A stretch of DNA of 64,000 bases from assembly GCA_008694505.1 (NCBI GenBank), contig VZDJ01000033.1:6178769-6242768 (forward strand), given 5' to 3'. Both the position numbers and the translations under genes were made by a program. The number at the start of each line of letters is the position of its first letter. Within the stretch, counting starts at the first letter, position 1. Of the stretch, positions 53,558-64,000 are shown piece after piece. The notes beneath the pieces are model-generated. The model was not told the DNA's origin, did not search any database, and saw only the letters and a list, made by a program, of their open reading frames with translations. The DNA comes from Cyanoderma ruficeps (taxonomy: Eukaryota; Chordata; Aves; Passeriformes; Timaliidae).

Positions 53558-53568
53558 AAGATGGCGGC
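53558..53568 (+). promoter_or_regulatory. YY1 motif overlapping a start codon
   Basis: AAGATGGCGGC is the classic YY1 site found just downstream of TATA-less start sites. Its ATG (53561) is also the first ATG of the plus-strand first exon, so it marks the likely 5' end of the gene at 54248. Confidence 0.6.
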
Positions 53569-53635
53569 GGCACCGTCGGTGCGGTTCCCGTGGCGCGCCC
53601 CGCGCAGGCTCGGCGCTGCGCTCCGCGCGATGGCG
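53561..53635 (+). other. Probable first exon of the gene at 54248, with an Arg-rich leader ORF
   Basis: From the ATG at 53561 a 25-codon frame (MAAAPSVRFPWRAPRRLGAA and five more) runs to a donor GCG/GTGAGC at 53636. It is basic and lacks acidic residues, like a mitochondrial presequence. If spliced to the first acceptor (54214) it becomes a 28-codon upstream ORF ending in TAA. If spliced to an acceptor 18 bases further on (54232) it is in frame with the main protein. Confidence 0.45.
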
Positions 53636-54247
53636 GTGAGCGCCGGGCGGGGGGCGCCGGGGCGAACAGCGACGACCTCCGCGTGGGGCTCGGGCGGGCG
53701 GCGCCCGGGGCCCGCCGCGCCGTGACTCAGCGCCGCACGGCGGAGGCGGCCCGGGGATGCGCCCAAGGCGGCCGTGCCTCGTGGCTCCGTGCCCCGGGCG
53801 GGCCGCGGCGGAGTGGGCCGTGCCCCGGGCCGCGCTCCGGGCCGGGGNCTGTCGCGGGGTCAGGCGGGCGGAGCCGCGGGCAGGGCAGGACACGGCCGGG
53901 CCGGCGCTGCGCCCGCGCTGCGGCCCCGGTGTGCGTGCCTCCTGTAATTGATAAGGCGAAGTGCAAAACTCAATTAAAGCCGAATTCCCGCACGCAGGCG
54001 CGCCGTATTAGGCTCTGGGAGCCGCTCCGAGGAGCGATAGGCTCGCGGAGAAGGGGCTGGGATGGGCTGGGCTAACGCAGCCGTCCAACAGCGGCGGAGC
54101 GCCGCAAAGCCCCGCGTCCCATTGGCCTCAGCAAGGCTTACATCGGCTTGTTTCTGCTGCGGGGAAAAAACTGCCTCGTTTGACACACTCGTCTCTTTCC
54201 CTCCTGTCTTACAGGTTATGTCGTAACCACAGAACTACCGAGCAGTG

Positions 54248-55096
54248 ATGGAATCACTGGACACTGAGGTGAGGGCACGGAAGACCCTGGGGACTGTGGA
54301 ATATGTGGAATCTTCGGGCTTCGCGCAGGGGGTGCTGCCCACCAAGAAGGATGTGGTGCAGAACATGCTGTACCTGCTGCAGCCCAAGAGGGCCGGCCAG
54401 GCCCAGCGCTCCAAGGAGGACGCGGCCCAGCTGCTGGCAGAGCACCTGCAGGAGCACTGGCTGGTCTGCAATCTGCACACCATCGCCACGCAGAACATAA
54501 AGAAACTCATCCTCAAAATGTATGAGGAGTTCACCCGATTGTACCAGACCAGGAAGCAGAGACAGAACCAGGCTTTTTCCGAGCGAGCTGACAGATTCAA
54601 TGAGAGTTCAGAGAAGCTCTTTGACGTGTTTTGTACAGACACACAGATGAGGGAAAAACTGGAGGAGTATAGTGGGATAAAAATGACCAGCATCGAGTGG
54701 AAGTTTCTGGAAGATCAGAGGAGCGAGAGAAAAATGTACTACGAAGATTTCACAGAGAAGCAAGAGCTGAAGATGATGGAGAGAAGGCAGAAGATACAGT
54801 GTCTGGAGCACTTCAGGAAGCTTGCCAGGGAAGAGAAGGAGGGCAGCAAGGTGAAGGAGATGAAGTACAAGGGCGAGGAGCAGTCGGACGAGGGCACAAG
54901 CGTGGACGAGCTGTACCCTGCGGAGGAGGAGAACGGCGGTGCCCCGGCCTTCTCACTGCGGGGCCGGCGGAAGCGCCGCTGCACCGCGGCCACCACCGCC
55001 ACTGACCTGCCCCTGGAGAGCGAGCACATACGGATGAGCATCCGCAGGGTCAGGCCTGGCTTCTACGAGACTGTGGAAAAGGTGAAAAACTGCTAG
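54248..55096 (+). CDS. Uncharacterised protein, possibly domesticated transposon N-terminal domain
   Basis: I do not recognise this gene by name. The coding exon follows a good acceptor (tctttccctcctgtcttacag, exon from 54215) and encodes 282 residues from ATG 54248 to TAG. Residues 29-100 (VLPTKKDVVQNMLYLL ... HWLVCNLHTIATQNIKKLIL ... FTRLYQTRKQR) and 106-165 (NQAF..RADRFNESSEKLFDVF ... WKFLEDQRSERKMY) match, from memory, the order of an N-terminal domain common in arthropod and cnidarian transposon-like proteins. There it precedes a catalytic domain, which is absent here. The rest is a basic coiled-coil-like stretch (166-206), an acidic stretch (208-230), a basic cluster RGRRKRRC (238-245) that could be a nuclear signal, and a tail with RRVRPGFYETVEKVK. 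No stop or frameshift interrupts it and GC at third positions is high, so it looks functional. It is divergent from SCLY. Possible polyadenylation signals are at 56476 and 57667. Confidence 0.8.
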   Translation: MESLDTEVRARKTLGTVEYVESSGFAQGVLPTKKDVVQNMLYLLQPKRAGQAQRSKEDAAQLLAEHLQEHWLVCNLHTIATQNIKKLILKMYEEFTRLYQTRKQRQNQAFSERADRFNESSEKLFDVFCTDTQMREKLEEYSGIKMTSIEWKFLEDQRSERKMYYEDFTEKQELKMMERRQKIQCLEHFRKLAREEKEGSKVKEMKYKGEEQSDEGTSVDELYPAEEENGGAPAFSLRGRRKRRCTAATTATDLPLESEHIRMSIRRVRPGFYETVEKVKNC

Positions 55097-55944
55097 CGCC
55101 CGCTACAGAGAGCGGGCAGAGCTGCTGGAGTACAAGGTGGCAATGCACACGTTAGGCAAGTTTGAAATCCCACCATCCATTGGAAGTGATTGTTGTAGAT
55201 CCTCAAGCCAGAGCACAGGAACATGCTGCCTCCAGGGAAGAGGGCTGGGATGATGACAATGGCAGCAAGGACTAAACCACGTGGATTTGGAAGGATGAGC
55301 TGCCAGCAGCCAGCGATGCCAAGGCTCAAATGCGGCGGATGATCCAAGGTTACGTAGCACATAAGCCTCTTCTTCCAAGGTCCTGTCTGCATCCGTGGGG
55401 TTTGGAAGTCTCTCAATATTTCTGAGCCAGTGGTGGCCTAACAGCGTGAATCAGGACTCGGATTTACTGCAGGGTGATAACTTGGACTTGTTGCTAACAG
55501 AAAATCCGTGTGCTGAAGAGCCCTGGCTGCAGTGGGGGTGAAAGGTGCTTGGCCTCTTCCTGCAGGAGCTGGCGTTTCTGCCAGGAAGGAAGTGGGTTTG
55601 CAGCGTGTGTCACCAGCCCCAGAGAGGCACGCTGTGCTTTTGGAAAGGGACTGCTCTCCTGCCCGAGGAACGGGCAGAGAGCAGGAGACAGTGGAGTGCT
55701 TTGGCTGTTAAAGCATTGGTGATTCTGAATGTTTTATTCTAGATTCTATTTTACCAACGTTTCCTTGATCAGGATAAACCTTCCCCTAACTGGAAGAGTT
55801 TTATCATGAAGTCCCTAGTCTAGGATCTGGGGTGTGAATCCTAAATGAAGTGGTAATGTTTTATCTTTGGGGGGAGGGGGTTAACATAGGAGATAGTGCA
55901 AATTGCATTATTTAGTTTTAAGATGAGAGTAATTTTATAAACTG

Positions 55945-56261
55945 TTATACTGCCTTTTTAGGACATAGGAAAGAAGAAGCCTTCCCAGGTGTAGCTGTGG
56001 TGTTCACAGCAGCAGGCACCCAGATCTTGGCTTGCTCTTCCACCCCCGAGGTGGTGTAGACGAGCGCGGGGAGATGGTAGTTTTCCACCCGGAGGTTGTT
56101 TATACAAAGTGTGACCCTCTTGCCCACGTACATCCTGAGCAGTGACGTATCTGTGACTTTTTTAGTTAAGAGTTGCTTTACTGGTTTTTTAATGGTGAGA
56201 GACTTGAACTTCCAGTGAAACCCAATGCTGGAGATCTCTCTGGTGAGATGCCCAGACCACA
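55945..56261 (-). CDS. Possible terminal coding exon of an unidentified minus-strand gene
   Basis: On the minus strand a consensus acceptor (CCATTTTCAG) ends at 56262 and is followed at once by an open frame of 105 codons ending in TAA at 55947-55945. The frame uses many G/C-ending codons in its middle, unlike the AT-rich flanks. The peptide includes SLLRMYVGKRVTLCINNLRV and LPALVYTTSGVEEQAKIWVP, which I do not recognise. About 100 bases upstream, CACTGGAAG/GTAAAT could be the matching donor. It preserves the frame and adds a short in-frame stretch (PTFTLE), but that stretch soon meets a stop with no acceptor in sight. It may be a gene relic, or chance within the 3' UTR of the plus-strand gene. 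Confidence 0.25.
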
Positions 56262-56475
56262 CTGAAAATGGAAAACCCCCAAGTCTCTATTTGTCCACAA
56301 AAGATCTGTGGTAGAAAGAGCGCAAACTTGCCTGGTTTTAAAATTTACCTTCCAGTGTGAATGTTGGTTTCCCCACTCCAGTATCTCAGCTTTTCCCCGT
56401 TTCCTTTCCGTCCTGCACATCATTTACTGACGTTAACTCGTGCTCTTTCATTCTTTGGCTTTCGCTCCCTTTAAC

Positions 56476-56481
56476 AATAAA
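56476..56481 (+). terminator. Candidate polyadenylation signal of the gene at 54248
   Basis: This is the first AATAAA after the stop at 55096. Another is at 57667-57672. Which one is used is unknown. Confidence 0.4.
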
Positions 56482-59400
56482 TGCATGTACGAATAATTTT
56501 GACAGTTCATTTACTTTTGATTAATCAGTCCTCGGACTGCTTTGAAGTCCTATGCCAAAGGAGGAATGAAACGCAGAGCAGCTGCTGGTCCCCTGGTACA
56601 TGGTGGCCCCGGCGGGGCTGCCCAGGCAGGTTCCAGCCTTGGTCACCTGGCACGAATCTGTCTGGCTGTGAGCTGCGTGTCTCTTCTCAGGGACCCTGCT
56701 CCTTAGTGCCAGGGTCCTTGCTCCTTGTTTCTGACAAGGTCTTCATGGTAAGTTGCTCCAAAGTATTTAGTGCCCGCTGCGTGCTCTGCACCACTCGTAG
56801 TTTTACAGGTTTGGTAGCAGCACCCTTGAGCCTCTGCTGCCTGAGGCTTTGCAGCCTCCCTCCATCTCCTCTCTGACATGCTTCACTGACCTCCCCATGC
56901 AAATTATGTCACGTTTAAACTATTTGCCTTCCAGCCCGGAGGTGCTGGATTGAGCCTCTCACTGGGTCTCTACACCAGCAGCTCTGTTTCAGCAGGGAAT
57001 ATAGCCAAGCTCGGACCTCGCCAAAGTAGAAGATTTTTAATAACTGCTGTAAGCCCCCTTTTTGTTACAGATAGAGCTGACAGTATAAATGCTTGTGTGT
57101 AAAGCAAATCCATTGGGGTTGGCTTGGATATGGAACACAGCTGTATAGTGCTTTATGATTTTCAGGGATTCATGGAATTTAAGGTTGTCAAATTTGACTT
57201 CCTGTCTACCACAGGGAATTACATTTCATTCAGAAGCCCCACACTCAGCCTGCTGGTCTCAGCTGAACTGACGTATCTGACAGAAAGTCAAGCTGCAGAT
57301 GTCAGCAATCTGCTGCCTTCCTTGTTACCTACTTAGTGATTAGTCACCTTCACTATTTCAAAAAAAGACGAAAAAGAAATGCGACCAACTTCTAGGCTGT
57401 GATTTTTTTCACAACATCCTGTACAGGCTGAGCAGAGTTTATCACATTGAAATCATATTTGTGTTTTTTTAACTTGGTTTGACTGTGGATGGAGCCAAAG
57501 CCTGGCTCTGTTTCTGCTGCAACAGGGGGAAAATTTCTAAATCATGTATTCTGATTACTCTTCTTTGGGACCATGGTGCCTTTTTAATCAGGACAGTAAA
57601 TCTTGTCCCAGGATTCTGTACTTTTGTACGTTAACAGTTGTTGACTTTCCTTTTTGGTGTGTCCCAAATAAATTAATATAACATAATTCTGGGCTTTTGT
57701 TTCTTCTTTCTAAAGGGGGAGGAAAGAGGAAACTGAAGCTAAAGTAAATTTTCTCTGCTTCAGCTCTCCTGTCCAGACTCTGTGGGGTGGTGGTAGGGAA
57801 GCTGCAAGAAATGGGAATCTGGCACAGGGGCCCACATAGAGCCCTTTTTTTCAAAGATGCTGGAGCCTGAAGCAGCTGAAGGTAAGGGGAGAGGAATAAA
57901 ATCTCTGCACATGGTGGCAGTGTTTGATGGGGACTCTCAGAGTGCCTCAGGCGTGGTGGGATTGACATCAGAGACAAAGGTAGTAGGGACTCCCTGCCTT
58001 CCTGGTGTGATCCCATGCCTGAGTGTTCCACTGCTGCCTGTTGTCTCCTGACTGTGGTTCAGGGATGTTGTCTGAGGTGAGTGAGGGGCAATTTCGCCCA
58101 AGAGAGACACAGCCATGGTTTGCACCACAGGACTTCAGCAAGGAAGGGAAATTGGAAAGGAGGAAATACTGGAAGGGGCATGTTTGTATCAACGGTTTTT
58201 GCAGGAGAGAATCCAGGTGCATCCCAGGGCCTACAAATACTTTTGCTGGATGCTGAGTCACTGATTTTACTGGTTGTTTGCAGAGGAACATTGTCAACCT
58301 TCACCTCCTGAGTCCTGGTTTCTGCAGGGAGGGCAGTAGGAAGGAGGGGGCACCCTGAAAGCCCTGCACACCAGCCTGGGGCCCTGGCAGCCAGGAAGGG
58401 CACATGCCAGCCCCAGGCAAAAGCTGCCTTTTTGCACCCCTTAGTTCCTTAGAGCTGCCCAGGCCAGCCGTGAGTGAGGTTGTACAGAAACACCTGCCTG
58501 ATTTCCCAGCATGGATGTGCCTCTTCACGTGGCCGCTGCTCTGCCTCCCATGCCTTTCAGAAAGGGGAAGCAACAGAAAAAAAACAACCCAAAATGCAAA
58601 TCATAGCACTACTGAGTGGGCTGGATGTGGAAAACAATGTCTGTGACTCAGCATAGAAAGAGTCACAGAGTTGGAATTTAAAACAAGTCCAAGCCCAGCA
58701 CTGTGGGCATATGGCTCATGGAATATTGGGCAGTGCCTCCCCACGAGGGAGCTGGGTGGGCAGGGGGAAGTGCCAGAGCCTTGTCCTAGACCAGCTGTGC
58801 CAGACAGCTTAACACAGGGTGACAGTGACAAACTGTAGCACTGCAGATGGGATACTGGAGCAGACTTCTGAGGCTGTGTCACAACTGTGCCTGTCCTCAG
58901 CGCCTGTGGCTGGGCTTGGGCAGAGCTCCAGCAGGGGAGATGAGCCTCCTGTGTCACCTGACATTCACGATTTTTCCCCCGGGGGGATGCATGGCACAGG
59001 TGATGGTGAAGCTGTCCCCACCCTGGCAGAGCTGGGCACAAAAATCCTGGTGTGGGGCACGGGAAGCCAGCACGACACTTGCCCAACCCCCATCCTTTGG
59101 CTCTCGCTGCTTCCACAGGAAAAATCCCCCTGAATGCCAAAAGGAGCTGCAGGGCGAGCCTTTCCATGGGCAACCAAGTTAGTTTATTAACCAGATTTAT
59201 TAACACGTGCAAGGCTATTTCCTGCTCTCGCCAAGGGTGTTGTCTTGTTATTCTTCCCGAGTTTCTTGACAGCAGATGCTTCCTCCTGACACAGCTTTGG
59301 AGCCAGCAGATATTGCTCCAGTCTTTTAAGACAGAGCAATGACAATTCCTCCCTGTATCCCTCTGTGCTGCCCAGCAACGTCCCCTCTTGCTCCATGCTC

Positions 59401-60483
59401 TGGTCTTGCTCAGGGCAGAGTTTGCCCAGTGGGCTGGGGAGAGCATCCCTGGCAGAGCCTGCTGGGCAGCCCCGACACACCTCCAGAGGGAGGGAGGCTA
59501 GGAATTGATTCTGGGGAAATCCAAACGTCTGGGAGTTGGGGTAAGAGCTGTTGAGCTCTTTTCCAGCTACCTGGTACAGAGCAGCATGGCCCCCAGACTC
59601 TTCTATGCCAGATGCTTTCAAGGAGCCAGCTTCCCCCTGGCTCCAAGCTTTTTTCAGGTCCATATGCTCAGTTTTGGGAAGTGGTTATTGACAGAGCTGT
59701 GGGCTGCACCTGCCCAGGTATTCCCTGGGCATAGTTGTGACATTGCCATGGCTCTGGCAAGACGTTAGCCTGTTCAACATCCTCAACTGTACCCCTAAAA
59801 ACCTTTAGTAGAGTTTCTTTGTGTGTCAGTGCTTCCTACTGCCCCACAGAAGCTGCCTGTAACCTCAGGAGACCAGACTGCTTAATTGGCCCAGTCTCCA
59901 GCAGCATTTTATATCCTTTTGCAGGCCAGTGTGCACCAAAATCACTCACATCTTGGTTCCTCTGTCTCTGGAATGCATTCATTATGTAAGTACCCAGACA
60001 GTTCCTCCTGCAGTAACCCTGTGTTTCTATCTTGAGACATACCACATTGTCCATGAGAGATGCTGGGAAGGGAAGTGGGGAGTGTGGGGGGAAGATACAC
60101 TCAAAGATACCCACACTCCAACTCTTTTGTTGCTGTCACAGTCCCAGCTGTTGGGCTCTTACTTCCCACATGCTGCTGCAGCTGAGTTTCTGGATGAGAG
60201 AAGCAGGTCCTGTGGAAAGTCCAGAAATTTTGGGAGACGCTTGGGTGACCACAGATATGAGAGAGGTGGGAGGCTCTCGCAAGTACCCCACTGACTCCCT
60301 CTCCCTGGTCACCCCGTGGTGGTTCCCGCGGGTTGGGTATCCCTCACCAGCGGCACAGCCGACCCCGCGCTGGCTGCTGCAGCCCGGGGCCGGGGAGGTG
60401 CCTGACCTCAAGCCTAGAGCTGGGGCGCGGGGACAAGGGTTCAGGTTACGGCTTCGTACAGAAATGAGTCGGGCTGCAGGAGT

Positions 60484-60530
60484 CCAATGAGGTTTCTGGG
60501 GCCCCGGCCAAGGGGTATTAAAGGGGAGTG
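60484..60530 (+). promoter_or_regulatory. AIRE: AIRE core promoter: CCAAT box and TATA-like box
   Basis: CCAAT at 60484-60488 is followed by TATTAAA at 60516-60522 in a GC-rich setting. The latter lies 45 bases before the AIRE ATG, which would place the start of transcription near 60547 and leave a very short leader. A TATA-like promoter suits a gene expressed in few cell types, unlike the two CpG-island promoters in this window. Confidence 0.5.
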
Positions 60531-60566
60531 TAGGGGCGGCTGAGGGCTCCGGCAGCGTCCCCCGGC

Positions 60567-63556
<2,990 letters not shown>

Positions 63557-64000
63557 CACACACTACAAGCAGCAAACTCCACATCTCAACCCAGAAAAAA
63601 AGAGACTTTGAGACGGAAGCAAAAAAACCGCACACAAACATTACAGCAGCACAAAAAATGTTACAGAATAAAACACTGACAAGGAATGAAACATACCAAC
63701 ATGACAGACACTGGAGAAAATAGCATGTCGAAGTCAGTGTCAATAACTACAAAAAAGGTGCAGTGGAACTGTGCATAAAACACATTAAAGACAAAATAAA
63801 GAGGTGTTTGAAAAACAGTGTAATACCAAAAATATGAAACCCCCTCCTTGATCTGAAAACAAAATAAAAAAAGGATAAATTAAGGAATATAAGCACTTGT
63901 GATAAAAAAAAGAAGTGGAGAGAGAAATCTTCAAATATGAACACAAACATAAAAAAGCGTTCTCCGGCCCAGCGGCAAAAGAAGCCTACAGCACCCGGTA
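63557..64000 (+). other. AIRE: AIRE 3' UTR and A-rich flank
   Basis: Downstream of the AIRE stop the sequence becomes strikingly A-rich and T-poor on the plus strand from about 63590 to 63960, then GC-rich again at the right edge. An AATAAA at 63667-63672 is the first polyadenylation signal; others are near 63787 and 63864. No plus-strand coding frame of note was seen. Confidence 0.6.
63667..63672 (+). terminator. AIRE: Polyadenylation signal, AIRE
   Basis: AATAAA about 110 bases after the AIRE stop codon implies a short 3' UTR. Confidence 0.6.

Larger units (their letters stand above)
53250..53960. promoter_or_regulatory. Divergent CpG-island promoter of SCLY (-) and the gene at 54248 (+)
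   Basis: A CpG-dense block with ETS/GABPA-type sites (CTTCCGG at 53484, ACTTCCGGG at 53509) and a perfect YY1 word (AAGATGGCGGC at 53558-53568). Minus-strand donors with GTGAGT/GTGAGC lie at 53430 and 53441, and a plus-strand donor (GCG/GTGAGC) lies at 53636. No TATA box is visible. One base (53848) is N. Confidence 0.7.
55097..60480. other. 3' UTR and intergenic region before AIRE
   Basis: After the stop at 55096 the sequence is mixed in composition with no convincing plus-strand exon. AATAAA signals at 56476-56481 and 57667-57672 may end the upstream gene. The only coding-like stretch is on the minus strand at 55945-56261. From ~57.7 to 60.4 kb the open frames show no recognisable protein, and no mobile elements were recognised. 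Confidence 0.5.

Noticed and set aside
52915..54075. 386-codon plus-strand frame
   Set aside because: It is low-complexity translation of the CCAAT repeat and CpG island, without homology or splice support.
58601..59446. 281-codon minus-strand frame upstream of AIRE
   Set aside because: It has no recognisable domain, a biased composition and no splice or promoter context.

Overview
The window looks like nuclear DNA of a bird. Its genes are split into short exons with GT-AG introns, it has two CpG-island promoters, it carries a CR1 LINE fragment and an avian-type ERV solo LTR, and the proteins are vertebrate orthologues. All homology calls come from recognising the translated sequence, since no search could be run. 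Five gene models are supported, and a sixth exon is doubtful.

Layout. (1) 1-40.2 kb is the 5' part of STAG1 (cohesin subunit SA1) on the minus strand. The first coding exon is at 1175-1309. A ~38.9 kb intron 1 separates it from a non-coding first exon that ends at 40229 inside a CpG island. Intron 1 holds a decayed solo LTR (~17.9-18.3 kb), a CR1 fragment (~34.6-34.9 kb) and simple repeats. (2) 39.5-41.2 kb is a divergent CpG-island promoter. From it SLC35G2 runs on the plus strand, with its whole coding sequence in one exon (45879-47108). (3) 48993-53326 is a complete 12-exon SCLY (selenocysteine lyase) gene on the minus strand, convergent with SLC35G2. (4) 53.25-53.96 kb is a second divergent CpG-island promoter. 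It carries a 42-bp tandem repeat that multiplies CCAAT boxes. To its right a plus-strand gene I cannot name (54248-55096) encodes a 282-residue protein. That protein resembles, from memory, the N-terminal domain of transposon-like proteins of invertebrates, so it may be a domesticated element. (5) 60567-63556 is a complete 12-exon AIRE gene on the plus strand. Its CARD/HSR, first PHD finger and C-terminal tail are well preserved, its SAND region is badly eroded, and its second PHD finger has lost its middle.

These genes act in separate processes: chromatin cohesion (STAG1), membrane transport (SLC35G2), selenium recycling (SCLY) and thymic tolerance (AIRE). No operon-like cooperation is implied. 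STAG1 next to SLC35G2 matches mammalian order (human 3q22). SCLY (human 2q37) and AIRE (human 21q22) following directly does not.

The most interesting points are the candidate domesticated-transposon gene with its two competing splice acceptors, the helically spaced CCAAT array, the divergent AIRE domain structure, and a flip of strand composition at the STAG1/SLC35G2 promoter.
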